64,000 nucleotides of DNA from Micromonospora sp. WMMD980 (GTDB taxonomy: Bacteria > Actinomycetota > Actinomycetes > Mycobacteriales > Micromonosporaceae): NCBI RefSeq assembly GCF_029626035.1, contig NZ_JARUBE010000003.1:1674001-1738000 (forward strand), read 5' to 3'. The notes under the pieces are model-generated. The model was not told the origin of the DNA and ran no database searches. It saw nothing but the letters and a program-made list of their open reading frames with translations. Both the position numbers and the translations under genes were made by a program. Within the stretch, counting starts at the first letter, position 1. Each line of letters begins with the position of its first letter. Below are positions 56,957 to 64,000 of the stretch, in pieces.

Positions 56957-57346
56957 TCAGGCGTCGCCCCGGTGCGCGGCGGCGAGTCGCTTCGGGGCAC
57001 GGGCGAACCACGCCTCGGTGATCAGCTCGGTCAGCTCGGCCACGTCGATCCGGTCGAGCCGGACCAGCACCACCGAGGAGCCGTCCAGGTGCGGCACGGT
57101 GAAGTGGACCGCCGGGTCGTCGGCCAGCACCGCCTCCTTGGCGCCCGGGTCGGGCATCCGGACGCCGAGGATCGGGCCGGCGGGCGCGGCGGCGCCGAGC
57201 GCGTCGAGGTCGGCGCGGCGCAGCGGCCGTTCCCAGACGAACATCCTGTCGCGCACCCGCCAGGCCGGCAGGTCGTCGTAGGACCCGCGCTCGGTGGTCT
57301 CCGGCAGGGCGAGCGCGATGCGCCGGACGTCGTCCCAGTTGGCCAT
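56957..57346 (-). CDS. MmcQ/YjbR-family protein
   Basis: A 129-residue protein: MANWDDVRRIALALPETTER, then MFVWERPLRRADLDAL, RMPDPGAKEAVLADDP, VPHLDGSSVVLVRLDRIDVA and ELITEAWFARAPKRL. This is the full MmcQ/YjbR fold, often annotated as DNA-binding though without firm function. It starts 40 bp upstream of the SGNH gene on the same strand and could be co-transcribed. Confidence 0.86.
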   Translation of the reverse strand: MANWDDVRRIALALPETTERGSYDDLPAWRVRDRMFVWERPLRRADLDALGAAAPAGPILGVRMPDPGAKEAVLADDPAVHFTVPHLDGSSVVLVRLDRIDVAELTELITEAWFARAPKRLAAAHRGDA

Positions 57347-57382
57347 GCCGCGACGGTACGTCGACCCACCGACAACTCCCGG

Positions 57383-58609
57383 TCAGGCGGGAGTGGGGGC
57401 GACCGGCTCCGGCGCCGGCCGCTCCGCCGAGGTGCGGAAGAACAGCAGCAGCGGCGACACGGTGAGCACCAGACACGCCACCGACATCACCAGCAGCGCC
57501 GGGGTAAGGCCCAGCAGCGCCACCGACCAGCCACCGAGCAGCGCACCCACCGGCAGGCCGAGGAACGCCACCGAGCCGGAGATGCCCAGCACCCGGGTCT
57601 GCAACGCCTCCGGCACCCGTTGGTAGAGCGCGGCGCCGAGCAGCGGATTCACCGCGGCGATCCCGATGCCGGACAGGAACGTCACCACCAGCACCACCAC
57701 CAGGTCGTCGCTGAGCGCCAGCGCCAGCAGCCGGGGCGTGCCGCTGAGCGCCAGCCCGAGCGCGAACGTCGCCCGGCCGGGCAGTCGCGTGCCGACCAGC
57801 GTGAAGAGCAGGTTGCCCAGCAGCGCGCCGGCCGAGAACACGCCCAGCAGCAGCCCGAACCCGGCCGGGTCACCGAGCACCTGGTTCACCCAGAGCGGGA
57901 TCCAGACCGCGACGCTGGCGTTGGCGAACATGTTGGACGCGGACACCACGCTCAGCATGATCAGCAGCGTCCGGTCGGTACGCAGGTAGGCGAAGCCGCC
58001 GCGCAGCGCCCGCAGGTAGCGCTCGCGGGGCGGCGGCTGCGCGGGCGCGGGGGGCCGGACCAGCGTCCCGATCAGCAGCGCGCAGACCGCGAACGTGGCC
58101 GCGTCGATCCAGATCGCCCGGCTCAGGCCCACCCAGTCGATGAGCAGCCCGCCGAGCACCGCGCCGAACAACGTCATGCCCCGGGCTAGGCCGTCGTATG
58201 CGGAGGTGAGCCGGATCAGCGGCACCCCGGCCCGCTCGGCGGCCGGTTTGAACAGCACGTGCTTGACCCGGTCACCGATGCCGCGCAGCCCGCCGGCGAC
58301 CGCCACCAGCACCAGCAGCGTGCCGAACCCGAGCCAGGGCGCGAGCGCCACCACCGCCATCGCGGCGGCGCTCGCCGCGTCCACGAAGACCGACGTCCGG
58401 CGTACCCCGAACCGGTCCGCCCACGGCGTGGCGAGCGCGCTGGAGAGCATGTACGGCAGCGTCTCGGCGGCCGCGACCAGGCCCATCCGGGTCGGGCTGC
58501 CGGTGGTCTCCAGCACCAGCCAGGGGATGGCGACCACCGAGATCCGGGTGCCGAGGTTGGACAGCAGGTCGGCGCCGACCAGGGTGTACAACTCCCGGCG
58601 CGGGTTCAC
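57383..58609 (-). CDS. Major facilitator superfamily exporter-like protein
   Basis: A 408-residue protein with about twelve helices. ELYTLVGADLLSNLGTRISV opens the first; LATPWADRFGVRRTSVFVDA is the MFS loop 2-3 motif; a second half starts near AYLRTDRTLLIMLSVVSASN. It belongs to the enterobactin-exporter-like MFS_3 group. The GTG start overlaps the stop of the upstream ligase (GTGA), so ligase and exporter are translationally coupled. It may export a product made with the ligase. Confidence 0.85.
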   Translation of the reverse strand: MNPRRELYTLVGADLLSNLGTRISVVAIPWLVLETTGSPTRMGLVAAAETLPYMLSSALATPWADRFGVRRTSVFVDAASAAAMAVVALAPWLGFGTLLVLVAVAGGLRGIGDRVKHVLFKPAAERAGVPLIRLTSAYDGLARGMTLFGAVLGGLLIDWVGLSRAIWIDAATFAVCALLIGTLVRPPAPAQPPPRERYLRALRGGFAYLRTDRTLLIMLSVVSASNMFANASVAVWIPLWVNQVLGDPAGFGLLLGVFSAGALLGNLLFTLVGTRLPGRATFALGLALSGTPRLLALALSDDLVVVLVVTFLSGIGIAAVNPLLGAALYQRVPEALQTRVLGISGSVAFLGLPVGALLGGWSVALLGLTPALLVMSVACLVLTVSPLLLFFRTSAERPAPEPVAPTPA

Positions 58610-60150
58610 GCCGGGCTGCCGATCGGGTGCGTGGCGGCGTGGCGGGCCCGCAGCGCCCGTTTGTCGACCTTCGCGGACCGGTTCAGCGGCAGCGCGTCGA
58701 CGAACTCCACCGCGCCCGGCGCCCAGGTCTCGCTCAGCTCCCGGGTCACCAACGCGATCAGCTCGTCGCCGGTGACCGACGCGCCCGGCGCCGGCACCAC
58801 GTAGGCGTGCGGCAGCTCCCCGGCCACCGGGTCCGGCACGCCGATCACCGCGGCGGCGCGGACATCGGGGTGCCCGGCGAGCACGTCCTCGATCGGCCGG
58901 GAGTAGATCGGCCAACTGCGCTGGCGGGTGAGGATCCGGTCCTGCATCCGGTCGACCAGGTAGAGGAAGCCGTCGTCGTCGAGGTGGCCGATGTCACGGG
59001 TGCGTACCCAGCCGTCGACGAGCGTCTCGGCGGTCAGCTCCGGCTGGCCGTGGTAGCCGACGAAGCTCAGCTTGGTACGGGCCCACACCTCGCCGTCGAC
59101 GCCGGCCGGCAGCACCCGGCCGTCGGCGTCGCGGATCTGCACCGCGACGTCGCCGTACGGGCGGCCGCAGGAGCGCAGCCGCTCCGGGTGCTCCGGGTCC
59201 TCGGTGAGGCCGGGCTGCGCGCAGATGATCACAGCCTCGCTGAGCCCGTAGACGATGCGCAGGCACGGGCCGAACCGGTCGATCGCCTGGCGCAGCCGGG
59301 CCGGGGCGGCGGGCCCGGCCCCGACGTTGAACATGAACATCGCGGAGAAGTCGGCACCGGGCAGGTCGGGGTGGTCGAGCACCTCGTAGAGCATCGGCGG
59401 GGTGACGAACGTGGACGTGAGCCGCTCGGCGTCGACGGTGGCGATGAACGTCGCCGGATCCCACTGCTCGCGCAGGAACAGCACCCCGCCGGTGAACAGG
59501 TTGAACAGCGTGGTGACCTGGCCGCTGGCCAGCCACATCGGCGAGTGCGACAGGTGCCGCAGCAGCGGGAACCCGGCGGCCCGGTAGTCGGCCGCGAGCG
59601 CGAGCACCTGCCGGTAGAAGCTCTCCCGGTGGTGCACCAGCTTCGGCGTACCGGTGGTGCCGCTGGTCTGCAGGAACGACTCCGGCGCGGGTACCTCGGA
59701 CGGCGGCTCCGCCGGCTCCTCGCCGCCGGCGGTGAGGTCCGGCCCGGCGCCGCCGGGGCCGAGGCAGAGCACCGGTACGCCGGCCAGCCCGGTCGCGAGT
59801 TCGCCGCCCAGCGGGTCGCGCGGGTCGTGCACGAAGACCTCCGGCGCGGCGAGCGCGACGAACTCGTCGATCTCCCGCCGCGAGGTGACCGGGGCGATCC
59901 ACATGCTCCGGCAGCCGAGCAGGTGCAGGGCCAGTTGCAGCAGCGGGCCCTCGACCGTGTTGCCGAGCATCACCAGCACCGCGGCGCCGGGGCGTACGCC
60001 GTGCCGGCGCAGCGCGGCGGCCAGGCCGCGCACCTCGGCCGCGACCTGCGGGTAGGTCAGCCGGCGTCCACCGCCGACGAGCGCCTCCCGGTCGCCGAAC
60101 CCGGCGAACAGGTCCAGCGCCTCGTGCACATAGTTCGGCCGGTCGGTCAT
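58606..60150 (-). CDS. Acyl/aryl-CoA ligase (AMP-binding)
   Basis: A 514-residue adenylate-forming ligase. The ATP loop is LQTSGTTGTPKLVHHRESFY; IVYGLSEAVIICAQPG is A5; WVRTRDIGHLDDDGFLYLVD is A7; QDRILTRQRSWPIYSRPIED is A8-like; LPLNRSAKVDKRALRAR has the catalytic Lys. The substrate is unknown (fatty, aryl or amino acid). It is coupled to the MFS gene downstream and divergent from the secreted SGNH gene. Confidence 0.87.
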   Translation of the reverse strand: MTDRPNYVHEALDLFAGFGDREALVGGGRRLTYPQVAAEVRGLAAALRRHGVRPGAAVLVMLGNTVEGPLLQLALHLLGCRSMWIAPVTSRREIDEFVALAAPEVFVHDPRDPLGGELATGLAGVPVLCLGPGGAGPDLTAGGEEPAEPPSEVPAPESFLQTSGTTGTPKLVHHRESFYRQVLALAADYRAAGFPLLRHLSHSPMWLASGQVTTLFNLFTGGVLFLREQWDPATFIATVDAERLTSTFVTPPMLYEVLDHPDLPGADFSAMFMFNVGAGPAAPARLRQAIDRFGPCLRIVYGLSEAVIICAQPGLTEDPEHPERLRSCGRPYGDVAVQIRDADGRVLPAGVDGEVWARTKLSFVGYHGQPELTAETLVDGWVRTRDIGHLDDDGFLYLVDRMQDRILTRQRSWPIYSRPIEDVLAGHPDVRAAAVIGVPDPVAGELPHAYVVPAPGASVTGDELIALVTRELSETWAPGAVEFVDALPLNRSAKVDKRALRARHAATHPIGSPA

Positions 60151-60317
60151 CGGGCAGCCCCCATCGTGGTCCGCGAGCGGCGTCCGGCCAGGTCGGAGCC
60201 GGGACGTGACGGCGGGTGACAGGGTCGGCGACCGCACCGCCGCCGGTTCCGAGCCTAGGCAGGGGCGGTCCATGGCGGACAGAGCCGATCGTCGGTGCCC
60301 GGCATCCCCCGGGCATT

Positions 60318-60368
60318 TGATCATGTCGATCAGGTTGATTGACGCTCGTCACCGGCGGCGGCTAGTTT
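60318..60368 (+). promoter_or_regulatory. Candidate promoter and operator of the secreted SGNH gene
   Basis: TTGACG (60339-60344) and TAGTTT (60363-60368) are spaced by 18 bp, a good -35/-10 pair. TGATC-N5-GATCA (60318-60332) overlaps the upstream side. The start codon is 68 bp downstream of the -10 box. Confidence 0.55.
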
Positions 60369-60435
60369 CCGGTCCATCGCCCGGGCCGATGGCGCCGACC
60401 GCGCCACGCCCGGGGCTGCCGAACATGGAGGATCG

Positions 60436-61746
60436 ATGCCGACCCCGAAGAGATGGCACGTCATAGCATCCGCCGCAACACTGCTGCTCGCCGGCACCCC
60501 GGCGGTCACCGCGAGCGCCGGCCCCACCGACACCGACCGCGCCGGGCACGGGCGCGCCGAGTGGGCGGGGAGCTGGGCCGCGGCGGTGACCCGCGGGAAC
60601 ACCGTGGGGCTGACCAACACCGGCCTCAACGACCAGAGCATCCGGATGACGGTGCAGACCACGGTGGGCGGCCCGCGTCTGCGGGTCCGGCTCACCAACC
60701 TCTACGGCGAGCAGGCCGTCAAGGTCGGTCACGCCACCATCGCCCGGCCGAACACGGCGACCGCCGACGACCTGTCCGACGTCGACCCGGCCAGCGTCCG
60801 GGAGCTTCGCTTCTCCGGCGGCGCCTCGGCGACCATCAACAAGGGCGCCGAGCTGCTCAGCGACCCGCTGGCCTATCCGGTGGGCGAGCAGGAGGACCTG
60901 GTGGTCACCCTGTACTTCCCGGTACTCACCGGCCCGGTCACGTTCCACGGCCAGTCCCGGGTCACCAACTTCATCGGCGCGACCGACCTGACCACCGCGG
61001 CCGACGGCGCCGGCTTCACCATCAAGCCGAACTGCTGCTGGATGTTCCTCTCCGGCATCGACGTCGAGCGCAAGGCCACCCCGGGCTCGGTGGTGGTGCT
61101 CGGTGACTCCATCGGCGACGGCAACGGCAGCACGGTCAACGCCGACAAGCGCTGGCCGGACCTGCTCGCCGAGCGACTCGTCGACGCCCGCCCGGAGGGC
61201 CGCACGCCGGGTGTGCTCAACCTGAGCCTGGCCGGCAACCGGCTCAACCACGAGGGCACCGAGCCCGGCGCGGGCGGCTTCCCCGGCTACTACGAGCTGG
61301 GCCCGAACGCGCTGGCCCGGCTCAACGAGGACGTGTTCCCGCAGACCGGTGTGCGGACCGTCATCACCCACCTGGGCATCAACGACATCTGGATGAGCGG
61401 CGACAGCAGCGACGAGATCATCGCCTCGCTGCGGCAGCTCAACCGGCAGGTGAAGGCGCGCGGCCTGACCAGCCTGGTCGGGACGATCACGCCGTACGAG
61501 GGCAACGGCGGGCCGGGGGTGTGGACCGAGGAGAAGGACGCCACCCGCAACGCGGTGAACGCCTGGCTGCGCGGCGCCGGGCGGGCCGAGTTCGACGGCG
61601 TGCTCGACTTCGACGCCGTGCTGCGTGACCCGGCGCGGCCGAGCCAGCTCCTGCCGGCGTACGACGCCGGGGACCACATCCACCCGAACGACGCGGGCGC
61701 GCAGGCGATGGCGAACGCCGTGCCGTTGCGGCTGCTCGGGCTGTGA
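60436..61746 (+). CDS. Secreted SGNH/GDSL hydrolase
   Basis: A 436-residue exported esterase-like protein. A signal peptide spans about residues 1-28 (KRWHVIASAATLLLAGTPAV, then TASAG). An N-terminal beta-rich domain precedes the catalytic part: VVVLGDSIGDGNGSTVNADK (Ser), LAGNRL, THLGINDIWMSG (Asn) and AGDHIHPNDAGAQAMANAVP (Asp and His). The length and domain order match SGNH hydrolases found in actinomycete secretomes; the substrate is probably an ester or carbohydrate acetate. ATG 60436 has a GGAGG site (in ATGGAGGATCG). Confidence 0.9.
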   Translation: MPTPKRWHVIASAATLLLAGTPAVTASAGPTDTDRAGHGRAEWAGSWAAAVTRGNTVGLTNTGLNDQSIRMTVQTTVGGPRLRVRLTNLYGEQAVKVGHATIARPNTATADDLSDVDPASVRELRFSGGASATINKGAELLSDPLAYPVGEQEDLVVTLYFPVLTGPVTFHGQSRVTNFIGATDLTTAADGAGFTIKPNCCWMFLSGIDVERKATPGSVVVLGDSIGDGNGSTVNADKRWPDLLAERLVDARPEGRTPGVLNLSLAGNRLNHEGTEPGAGGFPGYYELGPNALARLNEDVFPQTGVRTVITHLGINDIWMSGDSSDEIIASLRQLNRQVKARGLTSLVGTITPYEGNGGPGVWTEEKDATRNAVNAWLRGAGRAEFDGVLDFDAVLRDPARPSQLLPAYDAGDHIHPNDAGAQAMANAVPLRLLGL

Positions 61747-61812
61747 CACCGGGCGGGGGCGGCGTCGACACGGCGGCCGCCCCCGCCGCCATTCCTGGGG
61801 AGGAAGAACGCC

Positions 61813-63036
61813 GTGGACGTCAGTGAGATCCTGACCGGCCTGTACAGCGAGCAGGGCCGGCAGAACCCCTATCCCTTCTACGCGGCCCTGCATGAGCACG
61901 GGCCGATCAACGCCATTCCCACCCGCGCCGAGCACAGCACCGTCACCGCAGTGGCCGGCGGATACGACGTGGTGGACCGGATCCTGCGCGATCCCGGGTG
62001 GTACAAGGGTTTCCCGCCCGGCTGGGAGGAGCAGGAGATCCTGCACACCTTCCTCACCTCGATGATGTTCATCAACCCGCCGGACCACACCCGGATGCGC
62101 GCGGTCTTCGCCAGCACGTTCACCCCCCGGCGGCTCGGCGCGCTGGAGCCGGTGGTGGTGCGGATCGTGGAGGAGCGCCTGGACGCGATCGCCGAGGCGG
62201 GCGCGGACGGCACCGAGGTGGACTTCGTCGCCGACTTCGCGTACCCGGTTCCGGCGCTGGTGATGGCCGAGTTCATCGGCCTGCCGGCGGCGGACCTGGC
62301 CTGGTACCGGCAGCGCGTCGACTGGATCGACGAGTACATGGACGTCGCCGGCAAGACGCCGGAGCGGCTGGCCCGGGCCAACCAGGCCGCCGAGGAGCTG
62401 CGGGTCTACTACCGGGACCTGATCGCCCACCGCCGTCGCGCACCGGGGGAGGACCTGATCAGCGGCCTGGTCGAGGTGCTCGACGCCGGCGGCGTCGACC
62501 TGACCGAGGACGAGCTGATCAGCAACCTGATCGTGCTGTTCAACGCCAGCTTCGTCACCACCGTCTACATGTTCAGCAACGGCCTGCCGCTGCTGCTCGC
62601 CCACCCGGAGGTGACCGCCGCGCTACCGGGCGACGACACGCTCGCCCGGGGCTGCGTGGACGAGGTGCTGCGGATGGAGAGCCCGGTGCACTTCCTGGCC
62701 CGCTCCGCGCCGGCCGACATCGAGTTGGACGGCGTGCCGGTGTCCCGCGACGACAACGTGCTGCTCCTGATCGCCGCGGCCAACCGCGACCCGGCCCGGT
62801 TCCCCGACCCGGACCGCTTCGACCCGCGCCGGGACGGACCGCCGTCGCTGGCCTTCGGCGTCGGGCTGCACTTCTGCCTCGGCTCGGCGGTGTCGAAGCT
62901 GGAGGGCCGGCTCGCGCTGCCCCGCCTCTTCGCCCGCTTCCCCCGGCTCGCGGTGACCCAGCCGTACACCTACAGCGGGAGTCTCTTCCTGCGCGGCGTC
63001 GACAAGCTCTTCGTCACCACCGGGGAGGCCGGATGA
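61813..63036 (+). CDS. Cytochrome P450 with altered I-helix
   Basis: A 407-residue P450. The haem-Cys loop is FGVGLHFCLGSAVSKLEG, the ExxR helix has EVLRMESP, and MMFINPPDHTRMRAVF is the usual C-helix. The I-helix reads LFNASFVTTVYMF where most P450s have AGxE/DTT: the acid is replaced by Val while TT remains. Proton delivery may therefore differ, or the enzyme may do unusual chemistry. The GTG start follows AGGAAG. No ferredoxin gene is near. It overlaps the esterase by 4 bp. Confidence 0.9.
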   Translation: MDVSEILTGLYSEQGRQNPYPFYAALHEHGPINAIPTRAEHSTVTAVAGGYDVVDRILRDPGWYKGFPPGWEEQEILHTFLTSMMFINPPDHTRMRAVFASTFTPRRLGALEPVVVRIVEERLDAIAEAGADGTEVDFVADFAYPVPALVMAEFIGLPAADLAWYRQRVDWIDEYMDVAGKTPERLARANQAAEELRVYYRDLIAHRRRAPGEDLISGLVEVLDAGGVDLTEDELISNLIVLFNASFVTTVYMFSNGLPLLLAHPEVTAALPGDDTLARGCVDEVLRMESPVHFLARSAPADIELDGVPVSRDDNVLLLIAAANRDPARFPDPDRFDPRRDGPPSLAFGVGLHFCLGSAVSKLEGRLALPRLFARFPRLAVTQPYTYSGSLFLRGVDKLFVTTGEAG

Positions 63037-64000
63037 CGCTCGATCCGCAGGTGGTCGCGTGGCGGGCCGCGCGCGCGGCCGCCGGCGTCGCGCCGCTCTA
63101 CACCCAGACCCTCGCCGAGGCCCGCGCCGCCGACCTCGCCGCGATCCGCGCCGGCGCCGGCGCGGTCGAGCCGGTGGCCGAGGTACGCGACACGACGGTG
63201 CCCGGCCCGGCCGGGCCGCTGCCGGTGCGGGTCCACCGACCGGCCGGCGACGGCCCGCTGCCCACGCTCGTCTACTTCTTCGGTGGTGGCTGGACTCTCG
63301 GCAGCGTGGACACCGCCGACGGGATCTGCCGCCGGCTGGTCAACCTGGCCGGCTGCCAGACCGTGACGGTCGGCTACCGGCTCGCCCCGGAGCACCCGTT
63401 CCCGGCCGCGGTGGAGGACTGCCATGCCGCGTTGCGCCACCTGGCCGCGCGGGCCGACGACTTCCGGGTCGACCCGGGCCGTCTCGCGGTGGGCGGGGAC
63501 AGCGCCGGTGGCAACCTGGCCGCCGCGGTGACGCTGCTGGCCCGCGCCGACGGCGGCCCCGCGCTCGCCGCCCAGGTGCTGGTCTATCCGAACACCGACC
63601 AGCGTCCCGGCCGCCGTCCCGCCGAGGACGAGGACCCGCTGCTGTTCAACCGGCACTCGGTCGGGTGGTACCGCGGCCACTACCTGGCCGACCTGGGCGA
63701 CGCGGCCCACCCGCTCGCCTCGCCGCTGTTCGCCGAGGACCTCTCCGGCCTGCCGCCCGCGCTCGTGGTCACCGCCGGGCACGACCCGCTGCGCGACGAG
63801 GGCCGCCGCTACGCCGAGCGGCTGCGCGAGGCGGGCGTGCCCACCGAGACGGCCGACTACCCGGGCATGGTGCACGGCTTCTTCGCCATGCCCGGCGTGT
63901 TCGATGCCGGCCGTGACGCGCAGCGGCGGGCCGCGACGTTCCTGCGCCAGCGCTTCGGCCTCGACCCGACGCCGGATGAGGAGCCGGCGGATTCCGCGTC
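63033..64000 (+). CDS. HSL-type alpha/beta hydrolase, right end cut by the window
   Basis: 322 residues are visible and the frame is open to the edge. TLVYFFGGGWTLGSVDTADG carries the oxyanion loop (HGGG-like, here FGGG), VGGDSAGGNLAAAVTLLARA the nucleophile in GDSAG, VTAGHDPLRDEG the acid, and MVHGFFAM the His. This is the hormone-sensitive-lipase family, acting on short-chain esters. The core is complete, so only a short tail is missing. It overlaps the P450 stop (ATGA), so the two are probably co-expressed. Confidence 0.87.
   Translation, partial: MTLDPQVVAWRAARAAAGVAPLYTQTLAEARAADLAAIRAGAGAVEPVAEVRDTTVPGPAGPLPVRVHRPAGDGPLPTLVYFFGGGWTLGSVDTADGICRRLVNLAGCQTVTVGYRLAPEHPFPAAVEDCHAALRHLAARADDFRVDPGRLAVGGDSAGGNLAAAVTLLARADGGPALAAQVLVYPNTDQRPGRRPAEDEDPLLFNRHSVGWYRGHYLADLGDAAHPLASPLFAEDLSGLPPALVVTAGHDPLRDEGRRYAERLREAGVPTETADYPGMVHGFFAMPGVFDAGRDAQRRAATFLRQRFGLDPTPDEEPADSA

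Overview
The window reads as chromosome from a high-GC actinomycete, most likely Micromonospora or a close relative. The support is uniformly GC-rich codon use, many GTG starts, start codons overlapping the preceding stop (ATGA, GTGA), actinobacterial families (DUF397/DUF5753, DUF5995, SARP, LuxR-type LAL regulators) and Micromonospora-like palindromic repeats. The assignment to genus is inference.

Positions 1-10.8 kb look like an acquired defence island with visibly lower GC than the rest. All its genes run leftward: a pPIWI_RE (prokaryotic PIWI/RNase H-fold) protein that leaves the left edge, an Fe-S DinG/XPD-like helicase, a PD-(D/E)XK REase and a Cas4/AddB-like Fe-S nuclease. An IS701-family element (8650-10098, CTAG duplication) sits inside the 5' part of the fourth gene. 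Removing it restores one continuous reading frame. The island ends at a broken DUF5753 regulator followed by its intact DUF397 partner.

From 10.9 to 31 kb the content is mostly chromosomal: a FUSC-like membrane protein, a divergent LacI/MFS pair with a LacI-type operator, a metallo-hydrolase, a crcB pair, paaK-paaI, a nucleotide cyclase/ATPase, a LAL regulator with DUF5995 downstream, an APC permease, LtrA and a HhH-domain protein. Several strong hairpins separate these units.

From 31 to 53.9 kb lies an unusual aromatic polyketide locus. A SARP regulator and a TcmI-type cyclase face a second TcmI cyclase across a region with repeated TCAAC/GTTGA heptamers. The second cyclase opens a tightly overlapped run: acetyl-CoA carboxylase (fused AccDA, AccB, AccC), an ACP fused to an aromatase/cyclase, a cupin, KS-alpha and CLF. 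This core resembles the whiE spore-pigment type. Behind it is a second condensing set (ligase, two small carrier proteins, a KS with an altered active site, a half-length KS homologue, a second ligase, a complete KS). Next come a 4-hydroxymandelate synthase-like dioxygenase, a PhyH oxygenase, a DUF3050 protein, a thiamine-dependent E1 alpha/beta pair and an ATP-grasp-like protein. I infer an aromatic acyl unit made from 4-hydroxyphenylpyruvate feeding a type II polyketide. The product cannot be read from sequence.

From 53.9 to 64 kb are an alpha/beta hydrolase and TetR pair with a palindromic operator, a gene-poor repeat-rich stretch (55.46-56.19 kb), an SGNH hydrolase, an MmcQ/YjbR protein, an MFS transporter coupled to an acyl-CoA ligase, a secreted SGNH hydrolase, a P450 lacking the usual I-helix acid, and an HSL-type esterase cut by the right edge.
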